64,000 nucleotides of DNA, taken from contig CANOFW010000008.1 in the NCBI GenBank assembly GCA_947565425.1, positions 1-64,000 on the forward strand, given 5' to 3'. The position numbers were made by a program, and so were the translations under genes. Shown here one piece after another: positions 44,844 through 53,659 of the stretch. How positions within the stretch are numbered: position 1 is the first letter of the stretch; each line of letters opens with the position of its first letter. Below the pieces are notes generated by a model. That model saw only the letters and a program-made list of their open reading frames with translations. It had not been told where the DNA came from and did not search any database. The stretch comes from an uncultured Lachnospiraceae bacterium (GTDB taxonomy: Bacteria; Bacillota; Clostridia; Lachnospirales; Lachnospiraceae).

Positions 44844-46772
44844 ATGAAAACACGTTTTTTATCCTGTTTATTGTTCGCAGTTATGCTCTTTACGGCAGTC
44901 CCGACCCAAGTTTTTGCTACAGTTTCGTCCGATGATGCCGCCGGGCAGGAAGAGACTCAAAAATACAGCTTACAGGAGTTGGCGGTTATAGAGATTTCTG
45001 ATGAAGCGGCTGAGGAGATAGGGGTAGTCTCTGTAGAGGATTTGACTGCGGAGGGGGAATTGCAGTACGATGTTAATATTTATGGTTCTCAGGTGTACAA
45101 TACTTCCTGGGATATGTATTCTGCCAATTATATTTATAACAGGTTGGAAGCGAACGAGCGCAAGCTCTGGGATCTTCTGGATGCAGAATGCAGGAGATAC
45201 CTGACGACTACCGTGAATGCGAAGAAACAGGAAATTACTGACAGAACGACGGGTTTCACGGATACTTACAATATCACAGAGGGCGTAGAGTTTTTGACTT
45301 TGGGGCTGACGCCGGATAAAGCCGGCAATGTCTATCTTATGTTCGGCTATGCCAATCCGCAATATTATTTTCTGGACAGCGGTTATCTGAGAAGCAGCAC
45401 GGCTATGTTTCCAATGATTTACGATAGGTTTGCCAAGGGCTCCGAGCGCAAGGCAGAGACGGCAAAAGTGAAAACACAAATTAATAAAATGAAGGCTAAA
45501 ATAGACGAAGGTGAGACCGATCTTGAGAAAGCGAAGATTGCTCACGATTTGATTATTCGTAAAGTGTATTATGATCATGATTACGCAACAAGCAGTCCTC
45601 ATACGCCTTATCACCAGAGCGCTTACAGCGTGTTCTGTGATTCTTATACCGTTTGCGCAGGGTATACAAAGGCGTTTGCGCTGCTTATGAACAGCGTAGG
45701 TATTGATACGATCGGAGTTACAAGCCTTTGGATTACCGGCATAGACCCGTATGGCAGGAATGTTACGTCAGGCCATGCCTGGAATACGATCTGTCTAAAT
45801 GATTCCTGGTATAATGTGGACCTTACCTGGGATGACCAGGATGGGAGGGGCGGCGTTGAGGGAATCTACACATGGTTCGGTCTGAGCAAAGCGTCGCTCA
45901 CAGAAAAGATGGACCGCACGCCTGCCCATAGAGAGCAGTCTTTTTATAAAGGTTTGACGCCGAAATGTACCTTAGACCTTGGCTCCACACCAAACAATGT
46001 GGGCACGTTGAAGGCGCCGGCGCGGGTTACGGAAGCGCCCACGATTACCCAGAAAAAGACGGCCAATGGTATGAGAGTAACATTGACGTCGAAAACACCG
46101 AGCGCAGAAATATATTATACCATGGATGGGAAGGAGCCCTCTGCGTCGTTTACCAGAAGTTATCATTATACAGGAGCTTTCACGGTCAATGCAAATGTGA
46201 CGTTAAAGGCGGTTGCCGTGTGCAATGGCGCAAAAGATAGCGAGGTTGTGTCTGCGAATGTGCAGGGCAGACAGTATACCGTAAAGTTTGATACCATGGG
46301 CGGCAGTAAAATTTCGGCACAGAAAGCTTGGCCGCAGGAGGCGGTGTCGAAGCCAGCCAACCCCAAACGCAAAGGTTATCAGTTTGCGGGATGGTATAGT
46401 AATAAAAATGGTACGGTTAAGTGGAATTTTAATCTGGATAAGGTGACCGGGAATACAACAATTTATGCGAAGTGGACGAAAGTGAAGGTAGATATACCGG
46501 CTGTCAAGAAGTTAAAGAAACGTTCCAGTAAAAAATTTGACGTTACGATCCGCAAAGTCAGTGATGCCAGAGGTTACCAGATTCGCTATTCTACCAAATC
46601 AAATATGAAATCGTCGAAAAAGGTATTGACGAAGACTACGAAAAAGACTATTTCCGGGATCCGAGCGGGTAAAAAGTATTATGTGCAAGTGCGTGCCTAT
46701 AAGCTTGATTCGGCAAAAGAAAAGGTTTACAGTAAGTGGAGCAAGACGAAGGCGATTACGATTCGTAAATAA
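44844..46772 (+). CDS. Secreted transglutaminase-like protein with InlB-type repeat and Fn3-like tail
   Basis: 642 residues. Signal peptide (1-25, cleavage near VFA-TVS). A transglutaminase-like cysteine-protease-fold domain spans about 225-360 with the triad Cys271 (YTVCAGYTK), His311 (GHAWN) and Asp326 (NVDLTWDD). Then come a chitobiase-type beta domain (about 395-475, EIYYTMDGKEPS), one InlB-type repeat (about 478-550, FDTMGG...GWYSNKNG) and a Lys-rich fibronectin-like tail (IRYSTKSN, YYVQVRAY). Such proteins cleave or crosslink cell-wall or surface proteins; the substrate is unknown. GGAGGA lies nine bases before the ATG. Its repeat is the same type as in the DUF5722-like protein upstream. 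Confidence 0.82.
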   Translation: MKTRFLSCLLFAVMLFTAVPTQVFATVSSDDAAGQEETQKYSLQELAVIEISDEAAEEIGVVSVEDLTAEGELQYDVNIYGSQVYNTSWDMYSANYIYNRLEANERKLWDLLDAECRRYLTTTVNAKKQEITDRTTGFTDTYNITEGVEFLTLGLTPDKAGNVYLMFGYANPQYYFLDSGYLRSSTAMFPMIYDRFAKGSERKAETAKVKTQINKMKAKIDEGETDLEKAKIAHDLIIRKVYYDHDYATSSPHTPYHQSAYSVFCDSYTVCAGYTKAFALLMNSVGIDTIGVTSLWITGIDPYGRNVTSGHAWNTICLNDSWYNVDLTWDDQDGRGGVEGIYTWFGLSKASLTEKMDRTPAHREQSFYKGLTPKCTLDLGSTPNNVGTLKAPARVTEAPTITQKKTANGMRVTLTSKTPSAEIYYTMDGKEPSASFTRSYHYTGAFTVNANVTLKAVAVCNGAKDSEVVSANVQGRQYTVKFDTMGGSKISAQKAWPQEAVSKPANPKRKGYQFAGWYSNKNGTVKWNFNLDKVTGNTTIYAKWTKVKVDIPAVKKLKKRSSKKFDVTIRKVSDARGYQIRYSTKSNMKSSKKVLTKTTKKTISGIRAGKKYYVQVRAYKLDSAKEKVYSKWSKTKAITIRK

Positions 46773-46806
46773 TCGCCCGAAAACAGCAAAGGAAGTCTGA
46801 ACACAT

Positions 46807-47634
46807 ATGAATGCATCATCAAAGAACATTGTCAGGGAAATGATAGAGAACCGGGCGCTGATAAAGAGCCTGGCAAAGAATGATTTTAAAATAAAGTTTG
46901 CCGGCTCTTACCTGGGCACGGTCTGGGCGTTTGTACAGCCAGTGGTCACCGTATTGATTTATTGGTTTGTATTTGATATGGCAATCGGGGCGACGGCGCC
47001 TATCCGTGGTGAGCGTCCGGTAGCGTATGTGTTGTGGCTGGTGGCGGGCATTGTGCCGTGGTTTTTCTTTTCGGACTGTGTGAATGCGGGAACTTCTGTG
47101 CTGACAGAGTACAACTACCTGGTGAAAAAGGTCGTGTTTAACGTTGATATTCTGCCAGTGGTAAAAGTATTTTCTTCTATATTTGTACATGTGTTTTTTG
47201 TGGTGTTCATGCTGGTATTATTTCTCTGTTACGGCTACTTTCCAGATTTATATGTTTTACAGGTCATTTACTACAGCCTGGGGGTCTTGGTTCTAGCGTT
47301 GGGTATGAGTTATCTGACCAGCGCAGTGTCCGTATTTTTTCCAGATGCCAGGCAGATTGTGAATATCGCTTTGCAGATTGGCATCTGGGCGACGCCGATT
47401 ATGTGGAGTATCGACGATATGAAAGGGAAGATTCCGCATGTTGCTATGGAAATATTGAAACTGAATCCTCTTTATTATATTGTGCAGGGTTACCGGGAAG
47501 CGTTGATTGACAAGGTATGGTTTTTTGAACATCCGGGCATGACACTGTATTTCTGGTGTTTTACGATTGTCATATGTTTCCTGGGTGTGACGGTATTCCG
47601 CAGGTTGAAAGTGCATTTTGCAGATGTGTTATAG
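46807..47634 (+). CDS. Polysaccharide ABC exporter, membrane subunit (Wzm/TarG type)
   Basis: 275 residues with six membrane helices of the ABC-2 family. The N-terminal amphipathic segment and FKIKFAGSYLGTVWAFVQP are the conserved Wzm/TagG start; a WATPIMWS motif follows in the fifth helix region. It would move an undecaprenyl-linked polymer to the outer face. The ATPase subunit follows 11 bp later. AAGGAAG lies 11 bases before the ATG. Confidence 0.92.
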   Translation: MNASSKNIVREMIENRALIKSLAKNDFKIKFAGSYLGTVWAFVQPVVTVLIYWFVFDMAIGATAPIRGERPVAYVLWLVAGIVPWFFFSDCVNAGTSVLTEYNYLVKKVVFNVDILPVVKVFSSIFVHVFFVVFMLVLFLCYGYFPDLYVLQVIYYSLGVLVLALGMSYLTSAVSVFFPDARQIVNIALQIGIWATPIMWSIDDMKGKIPHVAMEILKLNPLYYIVQGYREALIDKVWFFEHPGMTLYFWCFTIVICFLGVTVFRRLKVHFADVL

Positions 47635-47645
47635 AAAGGGACAAT

Positions 47646-48911
47646 ATGAGTAAGACAGCGATTAAGGTAACGCAGGTCAGTAAAATATATAAGCTTTACG
47701 ACAGTCCGTCGGCACGGCTTCGGGATGCGCTGGGGCTTTCGCGCGGTAAGAACTGTCGGGAGCATCAGGCATTGCAGGGCGTAGATTTAGAGGTTAAGAA
47801 GGGGGAGACGATAGGAATTATCGGCACCAATGGCTCTGGCAAGTCTACGTTGCTGAAAATTATTACGGGCGTGATAGCCCCCACCAGCGGGGAAGTAGAG
47901 GTGGCGGGGCGCATTTCTGCATTGTTGGAATTGGGCGCGGGCTTCAACCAGGAGTATACGGGAATTGAGAATGTGTATCTGCAAGGGACGATGATGGGAT
48001 TCTCCCGTGAAGAGATAGCCGCGAAAATGGAGGATATATTGGATTTTGCAGATATCGGGGAGTTTGTCAATCAGCCAGTCAAGACGTATTCGAGCGGTAT
48101 GTTTGTGCGCCTTGCCTTTGCGGTGGCAATCAACATAGAGCCGGAAATCCTTATCGTGGACGAGGCGTTGTCTGTGGGAGATGTATTTTTCCAGGCCAAA
48201 TGTTACCGCAAGTTTGAGGAGTTCAAGGAGTTGGGTAAGACCATTCTCTTTGTCAGTCATGATCTAAGCAGTATTACCAAATATTGTGACCGGGCGATTC
48301 TTCTCAACAGGGGCGTGAAGGTCATGGAAGGCACGCCTAAGGAAGCGGTAGACCAGTATAAAATGGCTCTGGTGGAACAGAAAGAAGCAGAGCGTTTGCA
48401 AAACACCGCACTGTGGAAGCCGTCAGATTCCGGGGAGAAATGGAGGGAGCGCATCAGCATCAATCCTGAGACTTTGGAGTATGGCGATAAACAGGCGGAA
48501 ATCATAGATTTTGCCATTGTGGATGAGACCGGCAAACTGTCAAATGTGATTGAAAAGGGCACGCAGTTTACGATTAAAATGAAGGTGCTGTTTCATGAAG
48601 ATGTGACAGAGCCGATTTTTGCATTTACCTTAAAAAATTTGATGGGTATTGAGCTGACAGGAACGAATACAATGTTGGAAAAAGAGATGTTGGAACCTGT
48701 GAAGGCGGGCGGCGTTCGCACGGTGAGCTTTACACAGAAGATGACTTTGCAGGGCGGAGAATATTTGTTGTCGTTTGGCTGCACGGGCTATGAGAAAGAA
48801 GAGTTTAAGGTGCATCACAGATTGTATGATGTGTGCAGCCTGGGCGTGGTTTCCGAAAAGAATACCGTAGGGTATTTTGATCTGGAGTCCGTGGTGGAGA
48901 TTGAGGGCTAG
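47646..48911 (+). CDS. Polysaccharide ABC exporter ATPase with Wzt-type C-terminal domain
   Basis: 421 residues from ATG 47646 (GAAAGGGA just upstream; the 30 codons before it overlap the permease gene). The ATPase half has Walker A GTNGSGKST (60-68), the signature YSSGMFVRLAFA (about 148-159) and Walker B ILIVDEALSVGD. The extra C-terminal half (about 270-421) is a beta-sandwich of the Wzt carbohydrate-binding type, which in O-antigen systems recognises the modified chain end before export. That matches the methyltransferase-kinase fusion encoded two genes later. Confidence 0.9.
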   Translation: MSKTAIKVTQVSKIYKLYDSPSARLRDALGLSRGKNCREHQALQGVDLEVKKGETIGIIGTNGSGKSTLLKIITGVIAPTSGEVEVAGRISALLELGAGFNQEYTGIENVYLQGTMMGFSREEIAAKMEDILDFADIGEFVNQPVKTYSSGMFVRLAFAVAINIEPEILIVDEALSVGDVFFQAKCYRKFEEFKELGKTILFVSHDLSSITKYCDRAILLNRGVKVMEGTPKEAVDQYKMALVEQKEAERLQNTALWKPSDSGEKWRERISINPETLEYGDKQAEIIDFAIVDETGKLSNVIEKGTQFTIKMKVLFHEDVTEPIFAFTLKNLMGIELTGTNTMLEKEMLEPVKAGGVRTVSFTQKMTLQGGEYLLSFGCTGYEKEEFKVHHRLYDVCSLGVVSEKNTVGYFDLESVVEIEG

Positions 48912-48976
48912 GTCGGCATTTTCCTAGAGCTTTCACACAGTAAGAGGCGGATTTTAATTTTAGAGGATTAGAGAGT

Positions 48977-51412
48977 ATGCTAGAGAAATTTAACGTAGTA
49001 AAGGTCAGGTTTCACATAGAAGATACAGGAATTTTAGTGATTCAGGGATGGAAATACCAGATGACAGACACGGAGACGCTGGCGGTGACCTTGGATGGCG
49101 AGAAGCTGCCTCTTGATGTCAAGATATACGATGGTATGGAAGTGCGCCAACGTTATATGATATATGATTTGGGCATCGAGGAGGAATATTTCTTGTACGT
49201 GCATCTGCCAGAGGATTTTGCACAGAGGAAAGCGCTTTTACTGTGGGCGGGAGAGCACGTTGTTCACAGTTTTAACGTATCGGCATTGCGCAAAAAGCAG
49301 CGGGAAGTGGACTTGTTTATAGAGCAGACGGTATTGGAGAAAGGAACGTGTTGTATCAAAGGCTGGGCAGCCTCGCAAATGCCGCTTACGGTGAAAGCTT
49401 TCTCTTCCTGGGGACGGACGCTGCCCTGTGAAATCTCCTGGCATGAGCGCAGGGATGTAGCACATGTTTACCGGGAGACAAAGGAGCTTCCCGACGCAGG
49501 TTTTGAAATACGGATTCCTCACCGCGGCATTTCTAAGGTGCGGCTGGAATTTGCAGGCGGCAGCCGCAAGAGCAGCGTGACGGTTCCAGTCATTTCCACG
49601 TATCTGTTTGAAAATATCCTGGGCAGCAGTTACCTTGGCAAAGGGATGCGTTTTTTGCGGCAGCATGGGTTCAAAGAGTTCTGTACCCGCGCCATGCAGG
49701 TATTGATGCAGAAATCAGCGCCGCAGGGAGATTACGAGAAATACCGTCTTGCCGTGATGCCGCCGGAGGAAGAATTGGAACGACAGCGCAGGGAATCGTT
49801 TGTCAACGCCCCCCTATTTTCCATCGTGGTGCCTTTGTATTGCACACCGCTCAAGTATTTGGAGCAATTGGTCAAATCCATCCAGGCGCAGACGTATGGC
49901 AATTGGCAGTTGTGCTTGTCAGACGGTAGCGGTTCGCCTTCTCCATTGGCGGATTACTTGGATAAGCTGGAAAAGAAGGAAAAAAGAGTGCGGGTTGTGC
50001 GTCATCAAAGTCCGCAGCAGATTTCAGATAACACGAACGCGGCAATAGAGGCGGCAAGCGGGGAGTTTCTGGTGTTTGCTGACCATGATGATTTATTGAC
50101 GATGGATGCGCTTTATGAATGCGTCAAGGTATTGCAGGAACAGCCGGAGACGGAGCTGATTTACTCGGATGAGGACAAGGTGTCGATGAACGGCAAGCGG
50201 TATTTTGAGCCGCATTTTAAATCAGATTACAACCCGGATCTTTTGTGCAGCATGAATTATTTCTGTCATTTGGTAGTGGTGAAACGCTCACTGACAGAGC
50301 GCGCAGGGCTTTTACGAGGGGAATTTGACGGCGCTCAGGATTATGATTTTGTGCTGCGCTGCACGGAACAAACGGAGCAAATTGTCCATATCCCCAAGGT
50401 TCTCTATCATTGGCGCGCGCATGAGAATTCTACGGCAGAGAATCCTGAGAGCAAGCGGTATGCGTTTGAGGCAGGAATGCGCGCGATTCAGGCGCATTAC
50501 GACAGGCTGGACCTGCCCGCAGAGGTTTCGATGGGAGAATATCCGGGGCTTTATCGGACAACTTGGCATTGGCAGGAGCAGCCATTAATTTCCATCCTTA
50601 TTCCCAATAAGGATCATACCGAAGATCTTGATAAATGCATCCAGTCCATTGAGCAGAAATCTGCTTACCGCAATTATGAATATATTATTATCGAGAATAA
50701 CAGTGAGCGGAAGGAGACGTTTGCATATTATCAAGAATTGCAGGAGCGTAATGAGAAGGCGCATGTTGTCTATTGGGATGGGGCCTTCAATTTCTCGGCA
50801 ATCAATAATTTTGGCGCCAGCCATGCGCAAGGGGAATATTTGCTGCTTTTGAATAACGATACGGAAATGATTCATCCCGACTGTCTGTGGCAGCTTTTGG
50901 GCTACTGTATGCGTGACGATGTAGGGGCGGTGGGCGCAAGGCTTTATTATGAGGATGGTACGATTCAACATGCCGGAGTAGTTCTGGGCTTTGGCGGCAT
51001 TGCCGGGCATACCTTTATCGGGTTTGAGCACAACGCCAACGGTTATTTTTCACGGATTATTTGCGCGCAGGATTACAGTGCGGTCACAGCGGCATGTATG
51101 ATGACGAAGAAGTCGGTTTTTGAGGCGGTAGGCGGGCTTACGGAGGAGCTGGTGGTAGCGTTTAACGATATAGATTATTGTATGAAAGTACGCCAATTGG
51201 GGAAACTGGTGGTCTACAATCCTTATGCGCAGCTTTACCACTATGAATCGAAATCGCGCGGGCTTGAGGATTCCCCGGAGAAACTTGAGCGTTATTACCG
51301 GGAAATGAAATATTTTGTAGAGAAATGGAAACAATGTATGGACCATGGAGATCCTTATTATAACCCTAACCTTACCTTGTCGAAGGCAGATTTTTCTCTC
51401 AAACAAATATAG
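48977..51412 (+). CDS. Large glycosyltransferase: two N-terminal beta domains plus two GT2 domains
   Basis: 811 residues. Residues 1-205 look like two copies of a beta-rich domain (GILVIQGWKY near 18-27 and TCCIKGWAAS near 124-133 mark the same strand). The first GT2 domain begins at 281 (SIVVPLYCT) with ADHDD at 368-372; the second begins at 537 (LISILIPNKD) with LNNDTEM near 625. Both keep acidic metal motifs, so both may be active, as in bifunctional rhamnan or O-antigen polymerising enzymes. Neighbours are the Wzm/Wzt exporter and the methyltransferase-kinase. The start lies after a weak GAGG-like site (AGAGAGT). Confidence 0.85.
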   Translation: MLEKFNVVKVRFHIEDTGILVIQGWKYQMTDTETLAVTLDGEKLPLDVKIYDGMEVRQRYMIYDLGIEEEYFLYVHLPEDFAQRKALLLWAGEHVVHSFNVSALRKKQREVDLFIEQTVLEKGTCCIKGWAASQMPLTVKAFSSWGRTLPCEISWHERRDVAHVYRETKELPDAGFEIRIPHRGISKVRLEFAGGSRKSSVTVPVISTYLFENILGSSYLGKGMRFLRQHGFKEFCTRAMQVLMQKSAPQGDYEKYRLAVMPPEEELERQRRESFVNAPLFSIVVPLYCTPLKYLEQLVKSIQAQTYGNWQLCLSDGSGSPSPLADYLDKLEKKEKRVRVVRHQSPQQISDNTNAAIEAASGEFLVFADHDDLLTMDALYECVKVLQEQPETELIYSDEDKVSMNGKRYFEPHFKSDYNPDLLCSMNYFCHLVVVKRSLTERAGLLRGEFDGAQDYDFVLRCTEQTEQIVHIPKVLYHWRAHENSTAENPESKRYAFEAGMRAIQAHYDRLDLPAEVSMGEYPGLYRTTWHWQEQPLISILIPNKDHTEDLDKCIQSIEQKSAYRNYEYIIIENNSERKETFAYYQELQERNEKAHVVYWDGAFNFSAINNFGASHAQGEYLLLLNNDTEMIHPDCLWQLLGYCMRDDVGAVGARLYYEDGTIQHAGVVLGFGGIAGHTFIGFEHNANGYFSRIICAQDYSAVTAACMMTKKSVFEAVGGLTEELVVAFNDIDYCMKVRQLGKLVVYNPYAQLYHYESKSRGLEDSPEKLERYYREMKYFVEKWKQCMDHGDPYYNPNLTLSKADFSLKQI

Positions 51413-51438
51413 TCTCGCAGCACAGAACGGAGGAAGTT

Positions 51439-53655
51439 ATGGAGCGAATCGGAAATGTTATTTTGGATGCTACCCATTATCCCGGAGAGGATCTCTACAG
51501 TGATGGGGCAGTGGAGGATCGCATTCTGGAGTTGGTGCAGTCATACCCGGAACAAGAGTTTCCAGAGGTCATCGCAAAGGAGCAGGATTGGGCGGTCATG
51601 TACCATCTCGCTCATGAGCGAGAGAATATTTTGAGCTGGTATCCGTTTGTGCCGGGAGCAAAAGTGCTGGAAGTAGGTTCCGGCTGCGGCGCAGTCACAG
51701 GGGCAGTGGCGGCAGACGCCAAGTCAGTTACCTGTATAGATTTGTCTAAGAAGCGGAGTATGGTAAATGCGAGGAGGCACAAAGACAGCAGCAATATTAC
51801 GATTCGTCTTGGCAATTTTCAAGATGTGGAGAAAGATTTGGAGCGGGATTTTGACTATGCGACCTTGATTGGTGTGTTTGAATATGGACAGGGTTATATT
51901 GGTGGGGACAAACCTTATCACGGTTTTTTCACTACAATTATGAAACATCTTCGTCCGGGCGGCAAACTATTGCTTGCGATTGAGAATAAATTTGGGCTTA
52001 AATATTGGGCGGGATGCAGGGAAGACCATGTGGGCACATATTTTGAAGGGCTTGAGGGGTATCCGCATACAGCGGGCGTGCGCACGTTTACGCTCCCAAG
52101 GCTTAGACAGATTATGGAGGAGTGCGGTTTTACCGACTACAAGTTTTATTACCCTTACCCGGATTACAAATTTCCTATGGTGATTTATTCCGATGAATAT
52201 TTGCCGCGGAAGGGGGAATTGAATCGGAACATCTGCAATTTTGACCGAGACCGCCTGGTGTTGCTGGATGAGGGGAAAGTCTTTGATGAGATTTTAAAAG
52301 ACGGGTTGTTCCCACTGTACGCCAATTCCTTTTTTGTGGAAATCACCAAGCCGCAAATGGGGGACAAGGAAAGCGCCAGGACAGACGCAAGTATGCAGGA
52401 GATGTCCCTGGTGGAGGAAAGCGGTTTACATCAGCCGGAGCATATTCTTTATACAAAATATTCCAGCGGCAGAAACAGGCAATTTTCTATCCAGACGCGG
52501 ATTGTCCGCGGTGCGGATGGGAAGAATATTTTGTACAAAAAGGCGGAGTACCCGGAAGGGGAAGCGCATATTGCGCATATTGCCAAGGCTGGCAGGCGGC
52601 TTTCCGAACTCTGGCAGGAGCGGGGACAGCTTTTTGTCAATCGCTGTACGCCTGGCGAGGGCAGAGTTGCGTTTGAATTTCTACAGGGGACTACTGTGGA
52701 GGAAGAATTGGATTATTTGTTAGCACAGGGGAAGGCGCAGGAGGCGGCAGACACACTTAGAAAAACGGTTTTGCGGATTCAGGAGAGCGCTGCGCCAGAG
52801 CGTTTTTATATGACGCCGGAGTTTCAGAAGGTATTTGGTGAAGTGCAGATTCCCGCAGATACACCGTCGTTTGCAGTGGCGGATGTGGATTTGATTTTTT
52901 CAAATCTGCTTGTGACTGAGGATGGAAGATTCCATGTGCTAGATTATGAGTGGACGTTTTTCTTTCCTGTTCCGGTAGATTATATTTTGTTCCGTGCCTT
53001 GCATTATTATCTGGAAAGCGCTTCTGTGCGTGCAGAATTCGGCAGGCAGTTTGATTTCTATGAGGAGTTTGGCATTACGTCAGGGCAGCAGGAAATCTAT
53101 CGCCAGATGGAACAGCAGTTTCAGAGCTATGTGGCGGGCGGCGGCGTTTCACCCGGCAGCCTGTATCACAGTATGGGTAAAAAGGCGGTTCCTTTGGAGG
53201 AACTGCTGGCTGAGACGCAGCGCAGGCGGGTACAGGTGTATATAGATGACGGACAGGGATTTCGTGAGGAAAATTCGTATTTTATTGATACTGGGTATGG
53301 CAAAGATTTGAGTTATACAGTGAAAGTTCCTGCAAATACGGTAGGTCTGACGGTGGACCCGGCGTTAAGTTCCTGTTTGTTAAAGGATGTGCGCCTGACC
53401 TGGATGGGAGAGGAAGGCGGGGAACTTGCGTCTGTATCCTATAAAACAAATGGATACCGGGCAGGAAAGGACAGCTTTTTGTTTGACAATTCTGACCCAA
53501 AGATTATAATAGAAGAAATGATGCAGCAAAGCAGCAGGATCAAAGTTTCTTACCGTATCAATATTTTAGAGGAAGAGACGGTTGATTTGCTGCTGGGCGA
53601 GTTAGGTACAAAAGGGCGGGATAAGAAGAAAATCCGCAGGCTGATTAAAGGATAA
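51439..53655 (+). CDS. Methyltransferase-kinase fusion, candidate glycan chain terminator (WbdD-like)
   Basis: 738 residues. A class I SAM methyltransferase occupies about 55-255 (motif I VLEVGSGCGAVTG, 76-88). A kinase/phosphotransferase-like domain covers about 330-560: a candidate ATP-binding Lys in ILYKKAEYPEGE (about 365-376), a catalytic loop DVDLIFSN (482-489) and DYEW (502-505) in place of DFG. The last 120 residues are beta-rich. E. coli O9a WbdD has the same methyltransferase-then-kinase order and caps the polymer, and the Wzt C-terminal domain then recognises the cap. Here the exporter with such a domain lies 2.5 kb upstream, so chain capping is a good hypothesis; the order is suggestive, not proof. 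GGAGG precedes the ATG. Confidence 0.75.
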   Translation: MERIGNVILDATHYPGEDLYSDGAVEDRILELVQSYPEQEFPEVIAKEQDWAVMYHLAHERENILSWYPFVPGAKVLEVGSGCGAVTGAVAADAKSVTCIDLSKKRSMVNARRHKDSSNITIRLGNFQDVEKDLERDFDYATLIGVFEYGQGYIGGDKPYHGFFTTIMKHLRPGGKLLLAIENKFGLKYWAGCREDHVGTYFEGLEGYPHTAGVRTFTLPRLRQIMEECGFTDYKFYYPYPDYKFPMVIYSDEYLPRKGELNRNICNFDRDRLVLLDEGKVFDEILKDGLFPLYANSFFVEITKPQMGDKESARTDASMQEMSLVEESGLHQPEHILYTKYSSGRNRQFSIQTRIVRGADGKNILYKKAEYPEGEAHIAHIAKAGRRLSELWQERGQLFVNRCTPGEGRVAFEFLQGTTVEEELDYLLAQGKAQEAADTLRKTVLRIQESAAPERFYMTPEFQKVFGEVQIPADTPSFAVADVDLIFSNLLVTEDGRFHVLDYEWTFFFPVPVDYILFRALHYYLESASVRAEFGRQFDFYEEFGITSGQQEIYRQMEQQFQSYVAGGGVSPGSLYHSMGKKAVPLEELLAETQRRRVQVYIDDGQGFREENSYFIDTGYGKDLSYTVKVPANTVGLTVDPALSSCLLKDVRLTWMGEEGGELASVSYKTNGYRAGKDSFLFDNSDPKIIIEEMMQQSSRIKVSYRINILEEETVDLLLGELGTKGRDKKKIRRLIKG

Positions 53656-53659
53656 AAAT

